From the NCBI GenBank assembly GCA_022843585.1, contig JALHNJ010000003.1, positions 248,001 through 312,000 of the forward strand: DNA of 64,000 bases. The letters run 5' to 3'. The DNA comes from Chitinophagaceae bacterium (GTDB lineage Bacteria > Bacteroidota > Bacteroidia > Chitinophagales > Chitinophagaceae). Of the stretch, positions 54,209-63,204 are shown piece by piece; within the stretch, counting starts at the first letter, position 1; every line of letters begins with the position of its first letter. The position numbers and the translations under genes are program-made. The notes under the pieces were generated by a model. That model had not been told where the DNA came from, did no database searches, and saw only the letters and a program-made list of their open reading frames with translations.

Positions 54209-57145
54209 TCACTTCACTAATACCCATGCTGCCCATTTATAAGGTTCGTTTCTATACTTATTTCTCATTAAATTTTGTGCTGTGTAAAATGCAGTAGCAA
54301 TGGCTTTTCCTTCAAACATATTTTTATAAAACAACTGCATAAACTCTGCTGTTTCTATATCCGGCACTTTCCATAGACTCATTACCAAATGTTGCACACC
54401 CGCCATTTTAAATGAACGTTGTAAACCATATACACCTTCGCTTCCTTTAATATCTCCTAATGCTGTTTCGCAGGCACTCAGCACCACCAAACTTGTATTG
54501 GGAAGATAAAGATTAGATACTTCATAGGCTGTCAGGATGCCATCATCTGTACCTGTTGTTTTTTTTCCCTTCCATGCATCATTAGCGCCGGCAAACAGCA
54601 GACCTGAGCGAAATAATGAATTACCTGATTGCTGAAACACCTTTCCGCCTGTTGAACTATCAACAGGTTCACCTGGCTTCTTTTTCTCAGGATCATCGAA
54701 GAAAAAACCATGGGTGGCTATGTGTAATATTTTTGGTGATTGCTTTCCGGTTAAGTTTTTAACGACATTCTCTTTCGCTGCAAGTCCTTGCACCACTGTG
54801 GGTGAAAATTTCTTAAGCCGCCCTGTCTTTGCAATTCCAATTACCTCTTTGGATGTGCCAGGTAAATAGTCGAACCCACTTCTCTTTGCAACACTACCTT
54901 TTTCATTATTTGGTTGTACACCTGTAGTATCGGTTACATACTGAATACCTCCGAATAAATATATTTTATCATTCACTTTTACATAACTGGAGTTTTGATC
55001 GGCAACAGCTGCAGTAGTTGACAGTTGTACCAATTGATATTTGTCGCTCAGGACTGTTGACTTGTCAACCGGCAATGCTGCAAATGCTATGCGATGTAAT
55101 AAACCTGCCGGAGCAAAATAAATTGTTGTTATCCCTTTCAAATCATTTTCCAGCGGTTTCCAGATTGTGTTATACGACAATTGAGATAAGGAACTGTCTT
55201 TTCCAACTTTTAGTCCCCTTGTATAAAATGAATTAATACTTTGTCCGCCTTCAGCAGTTTTTGTAAGCAGATTTTCTAACTGTTTTTTTTCAAACAGCAT
55301 TACAGAAATTGGCTCGGCCATATCCTTTTTTAAAATGAGTGCTGCATAATAAGTACTATCTGTGTGGCGGCGTCCGTCAAAATAATTGAATTCAATAAAT
55401 TCTATAGTAGCTTCGGAAGACTGTAGCTTTTGTTGTATTGCTTTCCAGCCAGCAGTCACATCCTGTGTTTTTTTGAATGCTTCAGAATTGCGTACCAAAT
55501 CCTTTTCCAGTAAAGATGCTTTTTCTGTTATATCCTTTAAATGCTCCTTTGGAACATCTTCTACTTTGGAGCTAATTGCCGCTATTTGTTTTTTTAAATC
55601 TAACCAGGTATCATACTTTTTCGAGATTGCTGTATCACCGCTGTTATAAATAATTTGATGTAACTGTTTAGCAGAAGAAAGTATCTGGTTTCTTCGCAAA
55701 AGAGAAATTAAATATGGCTGACCTTTATTACCGCTACTTAACTTGTCAAAATAAAAAGAATAGTATTCACCTTCTGCCCCGGCTATATTATCCAGGTATA
55801 ATTGTTTTTCATCTTCAGAAGTAAAAGAGAACATCCGGGCTGCTTGTGCATTTTGTGCTTCAAATGCTTTTACATACAATTCATTTGCCTGTGCAATTTT
55901 ATTATCCGCCCAATATACTTTTGCAAGACTTAATGTGTTGCTTGTATAAAATGGGTGCTCTTCACCAAGATTTTTTTCCCATAAATTTCTTGCTTGCAAT
56001 AGAAATTGTTCAGCCTTATCGTATTTACCAGTAACAAAATATAGGGAACCAAGACTGTTATTATTGATAGCTATATCAGCTTCAGCCGATGCACCAATTC
56101 CTTCAAATAGTTTTCCTGCTTCACTTGCAAGAGATTCTGCTTCATCAAATTTTCCCATTTCTCTATATAGCTGTGCAATATCACTGCAACTTTGTGCATA
56201 GTAATAACCATTGGGAGCTATTTTTTGTCTTATATCTTTTGCTTCGAGATAAAGTGGTTCCGCCTTATCATATTGCTTCATAAAATAATAGAGGTCGGCA
56301 AGAATAGTACAACTAAGTGCATAGTCATCATGCTGCTTTGTAAATACTTCCTCTCTTACTTTTCTTGCCTCAATATACAATGGCTCTGCCTGCTGGAATT
56401 TTCCCATGTCCCGATAAATATTGGCAAGATTTACACAGCTTATAGCATAGGTAGCCTTCGGAATTCCTTTTACCCTTCCTCGTATTTCTTTAGCTTCCAG
56501 TGCAAGCGGTTCGGCTTTATCATATTGACCTAAATTCCAGTATATAGCCGCCAGGTTATTACAACTTTGCGCATAAGCACCATGTTCCTTTGTAAATAAT
56601 TGTTCCCGGATAGCCCTTGCCTCCAAATGTTGTGCTTCTGCCTTTTCAAATTCACCACTATCGTTATACAAAATTCCTAATGCATTACAACTACCGGCAT
56701 ACTCTCTGCTTTTCTTTGTGTGGAGTTTTTCCCAAATCTCTTTTGCTTCTATATAAAATGCTTCTGCTCTATTGTACTGACGGAGCAGATAATAAATCTG
56801 TCCGAGAAGATTTGCATTTGCTGCATAAGTGTCGTTAGACAAACCTAGCTTTTGCCTGATCACTTCTCTTGCTTCGAGATATATAGGTTCCGCATTATTA
56901 TACTGACTTTTATTAAAGTAAATAAGATTGGCAAGATTGCTGAGGATTTGAATATAAGAGTCGGAGTAAACAGAATCTTTTGGAATAAGCTGTTTAGAAA
57001 GCGTATAATATTTAATGGCACTGTCTGTATTCTTTTGCACTCTAAACGTATCAGCATTGTCCCGGTAATGTTGCCATGACTGAGCCTCAACTTCCGGGAG
57101 AAATGAAAATAAAGCCAATACAACATATAACAATCTAATGACCAT
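54209..57145 (-). CDS. exported TPR-CHAT protein (caspase-like peptidase)
   Basis: 978 aa. A signal peptide (MVIRLLYVVLALFSFLPEVEAQ) is followed by about nine tetratricopeptide repeats of 42 residues (about 40-430; units such as YAQSCNNLAAIYWNLGQYDKAEP), a linker and a CHAT domain (about 690-978). The CHAT catalytic pair is present: His in LHIATHGFFF (about 812) and Cys in LVVLSACETALG (about 892), with the closing YKWAAWVLVK. CHAT domains share the caspase/separase fold. The gene heads the operon; its stop lies 23 bp before the giant cargo gene. Processing, sensing or release of the cargo is a hypothesis. The ATG at 57145 is used; the frame opens 3 codons earlier at 57154. Confidence 0.92.
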   Translation of the reverse strand: MVIRLLYVVLALFSFLPEVEAQSWQHYRDNADTFRVQKNTDSAIKYYTLSKQLIPKDSVYSDSYIQILSNLANLIYFNKSQYNNAEPIYLEAREVIRQKLGLSNDTYAANANLLGQIYYLLRQYNRAEAFYIEAKEIWEKLHTKKSREYAGSCNALGILYNDSGEFEKAEAQHLEARAIREQLFTKEHGAYAQSCNNLAAIYWNLGQYDKAEPLALEAKEIRGRVKGIPKATYAISCVNLANIYRDMGKFQQAEPLYIEARKVREEVFTKQHDDYALSCTILADLYYFMKQYDKAEPLYLEAKDIRQKIAPNGYYYAQSCSDIAQLYREMGKFDEAESLASEAGKLFEGIGASAEADIAINNNSLGSLYFVTGKYDKAEQFLLQARNLWEKNLGEEHPFYTSNTLSLAKVYWADNKIAQANELYVKAFEAQNAQAARMFSFTSEDEKQLYLDNIAGAEGEYYSFYFDKLSSGNKGQPYLISLLRRNQILSSAKQLHQIIYNSGDTAISKKYDTWLDLKKQIAAISSKVEDVPKEHLKDITEKASLLEKDLVRNSEAFKKTQDVTAGWKAIQQKLQSSEATIEFIEFNYFDGRRHTDSTYYAALILKKDMAEPISVMLFEKKQLENLLTKTAEGGQSINSFYTRGLKVGKDSSLSQLSYNTIWKPLENDLKGITTIYFAPAGLLHRIAFAALPVDKSTVLSDKYQLVQLSTTAAVADQNSSYVKVNDKIYLFGGIQYVTDTTGVQPNNEKGSVAKRSGFDYLPGTSKEVIGIAKTGRLKKFSPTVVQGLAAKENVVKNLTGKQSPKILHIATHGFFFDDPEKKKPGEPVDSSTGGKVFQQSGNSLFRSGLLFAGANDAWKGKKTTGTDDGILTAYEVSNLYLPNTSLVVLSACETALGDIKGSEGVYGLQRSFKMAGVQHLVMSLWKVPDIETAEFMQLFYKNMFEGKAIATAFYTAQNLMRNKYRNEPYKWAAWVLVK

Positions 57146-57354
57146 ACAATGCATCTGAATTTAAAGACAATCTAATCACCACAATGTGTTTGCTAATAAC
57201 CCTTAACAGGTCTTCCTAAAATTGGAGTGTTTTCAGAGATGGGATGGGTAAGTTCTCCTTGTCCATTCGGTTGCACTTTTGTTTCAAAAGGAGATATGCT
57301 TTGAAGATAGTAAGAAGAAATGAAGAAGAATAATTTTTGACTACCTGTTTATTA

Positions 57355-57378
57355 AAAATACCCAGAAGTAGGTATTTT
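57355..57378 (-). terminator. terminator of the 805-residue receptor gene
   Basis: An 8-bp stem AAAATACC / GGTATTTT with an 8-nt loop is followed by a T-rich stretch on the minus strand, 16 bp beyond the receptor stop codon. AT-rich stem, hence moderate certainty. Confidence 0.55.
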
Positions 57379-57393
57379 AAAACCACTACCTTG

Positions 57394-59805
57394 CTACTTT
57401 AGTTTGGGAAGCACCACCGGTTTTTTCTTCGGGGTCTTTGTCAAGTTATAAGCCAAACTCAACCTGAAATTTCGGGTTTGTGTGATGCTATAGCTTTCTA
57501 AATTGAAATTGGTGCCATAGGTAAATATCCTGCGCTGCTGGTTTACAAAGGGGTCAATTACATTTACCGTAACCACCATTTTCTTATTGAAGAATTTTTT
57601 CTGCAATCCCATATTCATACTGGTATTCCATCGGGCAAATCCCTGGGGGTTACCAAACCGGTTTACATTGAAACCGCCTGTAACATTCCATTTGTCAGTA
57701 GGTGCAAAACTTGAATTAATATTTGAAGTAAAAGAACCTCCATTGCGAAACTTACGAACTGATATATCAAAAGCACTGTATTTACTGTATGTATAACTGG
57801 CACTAACATTCACTTTTAGTTTTTTGGTGATAGTGACACCATTCCAGCTACTTACTTCATATTCCTTACGGCCGCTGATATTCTCCCAGGTAACCTGTGT
57901 TTTTCCTTCAGGTAACAATGTTCGTACCTGGCTAAAAATATCCTGTACACTGTTATACCCAACCCCAATGTTTACATAGTATTTTGGCTTAGTTCTTCCG
58001 GCTATGAAATCAAAATTATGTGCAGTGGATGCCTCCAGTTTTTCGTTACCGAAACGAACATTGTAAGGGTCAGAAAAATCGATGGTAGGATTTAATTCGC
58101 CAATGCCGGGTCTTCGGATGCTTCTACGATAGGCGAATGTCAGGTTTAATTTGTCTTTCCAGGTCTTATTGATGTTGGCAAATGGAAGCCAGGTAAAATA
58201 ATCGTTCTTAACATCACGGCTTTCTTTCAACAATTCAAACCAGATATCTGTTTTTTCTACTGAAGTTCCGGCGGTGAAACTGAAATCTTTGCCCAGTATC
58301 TGCTTTACGGATGCCCGTAGATTACTGACTGTTTGATGAAACCAGAAATCATTACTCAATAATTCCAGTTTCTCCATAGTGCCTTCCGGCTTCTTTTTGT
58401 AGGTGGCATTTACAATAACATGATTGTTGTTTCGGTTAAGTGCTGTACCTAATGACAAAAATGTTTTTTTGTTATCCAGCATTTTATCATAATTAACCCG
58501 AATACTATAGTTATTGATCTTTGTATTATTTAATTGCTGCTGCATTGAGTCAATACCATTGGGTGTAAAATCCGGATTGAAAAACTGCTGGTAAAAAAGC
58601 CGGTCATTTTGATTAGAGGAAAAACTATACCCGGTGATTATTCGCAAGGTTTCACCCAGTTTTCTTTTCCAGGTATAACTTAAATTAAGATTGGGACTGT
58701 AATTATCACCCTCACTTTGTACCTGCCGCCTGCTCAACCTCCATAACTCATCAAAGCGATTAATGTTTTGATATTCCGTGTTGTTACTGTTATCATAACT
58801 GTTCTGGTTATAATTTACAACCAGGTTTAACGAGTTCGCTTTATTAATGTCGTAATCGATGTTGGCCCTGAAGTTGGGCCGAATATTTTTATTAGTGTAG
58901 TTATTAGTAGTATTAAAAAAGTTTGAAGAATCCGTATAAATATTATTGCGGATTGAATAGCCATTTCCTTCAAACTCATTATAACCGCCACCTGCATTAA
59001 TATTTATTGCCAGGCCTTGTTTGCGATAAGTAAAACTTCCATTCATTGTTGCCTCACCTCTTGTTCCAGCCGTAACAGAAACCCTTCCGCTTATTCCTAC
59101 TTTGCCCTTCTTCGTAACAATATTAATTACACCGCCTTGCTCATTGGCATATTGTGGCGGCGGGTTTGTCATCACTTCGATTTTATCAATAGAACTTCCG
59201 GGCATTGATTCTAATAGATCCTGCAATTGCTGAAGATTTAATTCAACAGGTTTATCATCAATCAAAATTTTCGGTTCCTTTCCACGTACCGTTATTTTCC
59301 CATCGGGGTCTTTACCTACCAGTGGTACATTCGTCAACAGGTCGCTGGCAGTACTACCTGCAGCAATTGCTGATTCACCTGCATTAAACGTAATATTCCC
59401 TTCCTTCGATTCTATCAGTGGCTTTTCAGCATAAATAATTACCGCTTCTAAATTATCAGTTGAACGGGGCATTAATATAACATCCGAGAGATTAAAATCA
59501 AATCGTTCCATCCGAAAATAAATGCTATCAATAGTGAGTGGTTGCAGGCCTACATAACTAATACTTAATTTATAATACCCAAAATCGACATTTTGAAAAC
59601 TGAATTCTCCCGTCTTATCTGTTGAAATTGATCTAACCTTCAGCGAATCCGCAAAAGAAATTAACTGAACCGTGGCTCCTTCCAATGCTTTTTTCTTTTC
59701 ATCCATCACATTCCCCGTCAGTAAACCGGATGCAGCTTTCTCCTGTGCAACGGCAGAAATAAATAATAACAGGGCTGTTAAGGTGGAAGTGACTTTTTTA
59801 AGCAT
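57394..59805 (-). CDS. outer-membrane receptor, OMP_b-brl_3 / TonB-receptor type
   Basis: About 803 aa. A signal peptide (LKKVTSTLTALLLFISAVAQ) is followed by a regulatory-like sandwich (about 28-110, LLTGNVMDEKKKALEGATVQL), a plug-like domain with ILIDDKPVELN and IDKIEVMTNPPPQYANEQGGVINIVTKKG, and a barrel to the end. It resembles the protein at 3778-6396 in layout. Substrate unknown. The ATG at 59805 is used; a second in-frame ATG is at 59811. Preceded by a TATCTTTG box and divergent from miaB. Confidence 0.88.
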   Translation of the reverse strand: MLKKVTSTLTALLLFISAVAQEKAASGLLTGNVMDEKKKALEGATVQLISFADSLKVRSISTDKTGEFSFQNVDFGYYKLSISYVGLQPLTIDSIYFRMERFDFNLSDVILMPRSTDNLEAVIIYAEKPLIESKEGNITFNAGESAIAAGSTASDLLTNVPLVGKDPDGKITVRGKEPKILIDDKPVELNLQQLQDLLESMPGSSIDKIEVMTNPPPQYANEQGGVINIVTKKGKVGISGRVSVTAGTRGEATMNGSFTYRKQGLAININAGGGYNEFEGNGYSIRNNIYTDSSNFFNTTNNYTNKNIRPNFRANIDYDINKANSLNLVVNYNQNSYDNSNNTEYQNINRFDELWRLSRRQVQSEGDNYSPNLNLSYTWKRKLGETLRIITGYSFSSNQNDRLFYQQFFNPDFTPNGIDSMQQQLNNTKINNYSIRVNYDKMLDNKKTFLSLGTALNRNNNHVIVNATYKKKPEGTMEKLELLSNDFWFHQTVSNLRASVKQILGKDFSFTAGTSVEKTDIWFELLKESRDVKNDYFTWLPFANINKTWKDKLNLTFAYRRSIRRPGIGELNPTIDFSDPYNVRFGNEKLEASTAHNFDFIAGRTKPKYYVNIGVGYNSVQDIFSQVRTLLPEGKTQVTWENISGRKEYEVSSWNGVTITKKLKVNVSASYTYSKYSAFDISVRKFRNGGSFTSNINSSFAPTDKWNVTGGFNVNRFGNPQGFARWNTSMNMGLQKKFFNKKMVVTVNVIDPFVNQQRRIFTYGTNFNLESYSITQTRNFRLSLAYNLTKTPKKKPVVLPKLK

Positions 59806-59820
59806 TGGCATTTAGACGCC

Positions 59821-59828
59821 CAAAGATA
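59821..59828 (-). promoter_or_regulatory. -7 box of the 805-residue receptor gene
   Basis: On the minus strand TATCTTTG, a full match to TAnnTTTG, ending 15 bp before the ATG at 59805. No clear TTG at the -33 spacing. Confidence 0.45.
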
Positions 59829-59939
59829 GTTTTAACCTGCTCTGGTTTTAAAAGTTTTGGAAAAATGGTAAACACAAACAGTTGTTGGTCAAGCCTCCAT
59901 ATTTCGCTGACATACTGTCATAATCTTGGAGATTTTAGG

Positions 59940-59947
59940 TATATTTG
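59940..59947 (+). promoter_or_regulatory. -7 box of the miaB cluster
   Basis: TATATTTG, a full match to TAnnTTTG, 21 bp before the miaB ATG. A weak AAAGAAG follows near the start codon. Confidence 0.5.
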
Positions 59948-59968
59948 TCCTCCAAATTTTAAAGAAGA

Positions 59969-61399
59969 ATGCTTGATTACGTGTCGGATAAGATACAGGA
60001 CGAAGGAAGACAGGGTGAAGCTTTTTCATCCCTTTCTAACGACTCACAACTATTTAAGAAACGATTTTACATCGAGAGCTATGGCTGTGCCATGAACTTT
60101 GCGGATAGTGAGGTGGTGGCATCCATCTTAAATAAAGAGGGCTTTGGTGCAACCCGCAACCTTGAAGAAGCTGATCTTATTTTTATTAATACTTGTTCAA
60201 TCAGGGAAAAAGCGGAGCTAACCGTTCGAAAACGACTTACTGAATTTAGGTTACTGAAGAGAGCCAAAAAGGGAATGCTTATTGGCTTGCTCGGATGTAT
60301 GGCAGAACGGTTGAAATCAAAATTATTAGAAGAAGAAAAGCTGGTTGATATTGTTGTTGGTCCCGATGCTTATCGCTCATTACCTGCTTTGGTAATGGAA
60401 GCCGAAAGCGGACAAAAAGCAGTGAATGTTTTATTAAGCCGTGATGAAACATATGCTGATATTTCTCCGGTAAGATTAAATAGTAATGGCGTAAGTGCTT
60501 TTGTAAGTATTATGCGTGGCTGCAATAATATGTGTTCTTTCTGCGTGGTACCACTTACAAGAGGAAGAGAAAGAAGCCGCAGTGCAGAAAGTATTATTGC
60601 TGAATGTGCAGATTTATTTCAAAAGGGATACAAAGAAGTAACATTGCTTGGGCAAAATGTTGACAGCTATTATTATTTTGACGAGCAAAAAGATTCGTCG
60701 ATAACTTTTGCCATGCTTTTAGAAAAAGTAGCATTGATATCGCCGCTGCTTAGAGTTCGTTTCTCTACCTCGCATCCAAAAGATATTACAGACGAAGTGC
60801 TGCATACAATTGCAAAGCATGAAAATATCTGTAACCACATACACCTTCCAGTTCAAAGTGGTTCTTCAAGAGTGTTACAGTTAATGAACCGCACCTATAC
60901 CAGAGAATGGTATATGGCAAAAGTGGACAGGATCAAACAAATAATTCCCGACTGTGGAATTACAGCAGATATAATTACAGGTTTTTGCACCGAAGAAGAG
61001 CAAGACCATCAAGACACATTAAGCATAATGGAATATGCAAAATATGATTATGGCTATATGTATTTCTACTCTGAAAGACCGGGCACTTTAGCACAACGCA
61101 GATATGCAGATGATGTGCCATTGGAAGTAAAGAAAAGAAGATTGCATGAAGTAGTGCAGATGCAAAACAAGCTATCGCTGGAAAGCAATCTGAAGGATAT
61201 GGGTAAAACATTTAAAATTTTAATAGAAGGCGACAGCAAAAAAAGTGATACAGATTGGGTGGGAAGAAGTTCTCACGGTAAAGTGTTTGTTTTTCCTAAA
61301 GAAAATTATGAATTAAGTAAAGGAGATTATGTACTGGTAAAAGCAACACATTGTACCCAGGGAACATTATTAGGATCTATTGTCAACAATAAATTATAA
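59969..61399 (+). CDS. miaB: tRNA-2-methylthio-N6-dimethylallyladenosine synthase
   Basis: 476 aa. Radical-SAM methylthiotransferase adding the 2-methylthio group to i6A at tRNA position 37. The N-terminal MTTase domain has its three cluster cysteines in [23 protein letters not shown] and LLGCMAERL. The radical-SAM core has the CNNMCSFC triad (about residues 188-195) and later [14 protein letters not shown]. The TRAM domain forms the C-terminus (about 410-476, [13 protein letters not shown]). All catalytic cysteines are intact. Its TAA shares its final A with the ATG of the next gene (TAATG). Confidence 0.96.
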   Translation: MLDYVSDKIQDEGRQGEAFSSLSNDSQLFKKRFYIESYGCAMNFADSEVVASILNKEGFGATRNLEEADLIFINTCSIREKAELTVRKRLTEFRLLKRAKKGMLIGLLGCMAERLKSKLLEEEKLVDIVVGPDAYRSLPALVMEAESGQKAVNVLLSRDETYADISPVRLNSNGVSAFVSIMRGCNNMCSFCVVPLTRGRERSRSAESIIAECADLFQKGYKEVTLLGQNVDSYYYFDEQKDSSITFAMLLEKVALISPLLRVRFSTSHPKDITDEVLHTIAKHENICNHIHLPVQSGSSRVLQLMNRTYTREWYMAKVDRIKQIIPDCGITADIITGFCTEEEQDHQDTLSIMEYAKYDYGYMYFYSERPGTLAQRRYADDVPLEVKKRRLHEVVQMQNKLSLESNLKDMGKTFKILIEGDSKKSDTDWVGRSSHGKVFVFPKENYELSKGDYVLVKATHCTQGTLLGSIVNNKL

Positions 61400-62640
61400 T
61401 GGATATTCAAGCAATAAAAAATCGATTTGCTATTATCGGCAACTCCCCCGCCCTTAATTATGCACTGCAGGTAGCGGCGCAGGTTTCTAATACCGATCTT
61501 ACAGTTTTAATTAACGGACAAAGCGGTGTAGGGAAAGAAGTATTTTCGCATATCATTCATTCACTTTCTGCCCGCAAGCACAATCCGTTTATTGCTGTTA
61601 ATTGCGGTGCTATACCAGAAGGAACTATTGACTCTGAATTATTCGGTCACGAAAAAGGATCATTTACCGGAGCAGCGGATGCAAGAAAAGGATATTTTGA
61701 AACTGTAAATGGTGGAACAATTTTCTTAGATGAAATTGGTGAGTTGCCACTGGGTACACAGGCACGACTATTGAGAGTTTTGGAAACCGGCGAATACATA
61801 AGAGTTGGTTCATCTAAAGTGCAAAAAACAGATGTGCGGGTAATCGCAGCAACTAATAAAGATTTATTAGAATTAGTGCAGTCGGGAAAATTCAGAGAGG
61901 ATTTATATTATCGTTTAAGTACCGTTCCTATCCGGGTCCCCTCGTTACACGACAGGCCGGAAGATATTCATATCCTTTTCCGAAAATTTGCAGCCGATTT
62001 TGCTACAAAATATAAGACTGGCTCTGTACAGTTAGATGATGAAGCAAAACAACTGTTAATAAGCTATCCCTGGCCCGGTAATGTGCGGGAATTAAAGAAT
62101 ATTGCAGAGCAAATTTCGGTGTTGAGTACCGATAAGAATATTAATGCAAAACAACTGAGCAAGTTTTTGCAACCGTATTCAGAAAACAGGATGCCAATAC
62201 TGGCCTCTGCCAATGGAAACAGTCATGAGTTTGCGAATGAAAGAGAAATTCTGTACAAGTTGTTTTTTGATATGAAGAAGGATGTTACAGAATTAAAACG
62301 AATGTTCCTTGATGTGTTACAAAATCCGGGCATGGTATCGCAAAACCAGGCTTTTATCAATGAACTGAAAGAATTAAAAAACAATGAAATTGTTCAGCAG
62401 GTTCCTTTGTCTATCAGTTCTCATCAACCTATACAAACAACACAGCCAGTTATTATGCGGGATGATATTCATGACCATGTGGAAGTTGAAGAGAGTCTGA
62501 ATATTGTGGATAAAGAAAAAGAGCTTATCATTAAAGCATTAAAAAAACATAAAAGCAAGAGAAAAGATGCGGCACTTGATTTAGGCATCAGCGAACGAAC
62601 TTTGTACAGAAAACTTAAAGAATACGACATTGAAGAATAG
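61399..62640 (+). CDS. sigma-54-dependent transcriptional activator, no receiver domain
   Basis: 413 aa. The AAA+ sigma-54 interaction domain is near the start: Walker A GQSGVGKEVF (about residues 39-48), the loop GSFTGAADARKGYFE that contacts sigma-54, Walker B GGTIFLDEIGELP and YPWPGNVRELKNI. A linker follows, then a Fis-type helix-turn-helix at the C-terminus (RKDAALDLGISERTLYRKL, about 389-407). No receiver, PAS or GAF domain precedes the AAA+ core, so it is probably controlled by level, partner or the extra central region rather than by phosphorylation. It overlaps miaB by 1 bp (TAATG) and precedes the LptE-like gene. Targets unknown. Confidence 0.93.
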   Translation: MDIQAIKNRFAIIGNSPALNYALQVAAQVSNTDLTVLINGQSGVGKEVFSHIIHSLSARKHNPFIAVNCGAIPEGTIDSELFGHEKGSFTGAADARKGYFETVNGGTIFLDEIGELPLGTQARLLRVLETGEYIRVGSSKVQKTDVRVIAATNKDLLELVQSGKFREDLYYRLSTVPIRVPSLHDRPEDIHILFRKFAADFATKYKTGSVQLDDEAKQLLISYPWPGNVRELKNIAEQISVLSTDKNINAKQLSKFLQPYSENRMPILASANGNSHEFANEREILYKLFFDMKKDVTELKRMFLDVLQNPGMVSQNQAFINELKELKNNEIVQQVPLSISSHQPIQTTQPVIMRDDIHDHVEVEESLNIVDKEKELIIKALKKHKSKRKDAALDLGISERTLYRKLKEYDIEE

Positions 62641-62659
62641 TTTAAATCGAAACCACTTT

Positions 62660-63184
62660 ATGCAAACCAGGAGCAAGAAAGGAGTTCCCTTCCTTGTAGT
62701 CATTGCTTTTGCCGCTTTCTTTTTGTTGATGGGTAGCTGTAATATTTATAAGTTTAATGAAGCCACTATTCCAGTAGATATAAAGACCGTTAAAGTACAT
62801 TATATAGAAAATAAGGCCCGTTACATCAATCCGCAAATGAGCCCAAAGCTCACTGATAAACTTCGACAAAAAATTATAGGCCAAACTAGATTATCGCAAA
62901 CCAATAGCGATACGGCCGATTGGGACGTTAGCGGATATATTACAGATTATAGTTTCAGCACATCGGCTATTTCCGGACAGCAAGTGGTGAACAACCGGCT
63001 TACCATTGCTGTTCATATTATTCTTATTGACCGAAAAAAAGATGAGAAAAAAGAACATGATGTATCCCGCAGTTTTGAATTTAAAGGAAATCAAACTTTT
63101 CAACAAGCAGAAAATGCTTTGTCAGACGAAATAATAAGAACCCTTACCGATGAAATTTTCAACCGCCTCTTTTCTAACTGGTAA
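62660..63184 (+). CDS. lptE: LptE-like lipoprotein
   Basis: 174 aa with a lipoprotein signal (about residues 1-28, lipobox MGSC) and a mature alpha/beta domain with YKFNEATIPVDIKTVKVHYIENKA, DWDVSGYITDYSFSTS and QAENALSDEIIRTLTDEIFNRLF. This resembles the Bacteroidota LPS-assembly lipoprotein LptE, which plugs LptD in the outer membrane. The frame opens at a TTG at 62630 overlapping the upstream stop; the ATG at 62660 is preferred because the signal starts there. Its position in the miaB-sigma-54 activator cluster is common in this phylum in my recollection. Confidence 0.82.
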   Translation: MQTRSKKGVPFLVVIAFAAFFLLMGSCNIYKFNEATIPVDIKTVKVHYIENKARYINPQMSPKLTDKLRQKIIGQTRLSQTNSDTADWDVSGYITDYSFSTSAISGQQVVNNRLTIAVHIILIDRKKDEKKEHDVSRSFEFKGNQTFQQAENALSDEIIRTLTDEIFNRLFSNW

Positions 63185-63204
63185 GTAAACTTTATCTTGA
63201 ATTT

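Noticed and set aside
56089-56838. Plus-strand ORFs opposite the TPR region of the CHAT gene
   Set aside because: Regular antisense frames caused by the repeated TPR codons; hydrophobic, no start context.
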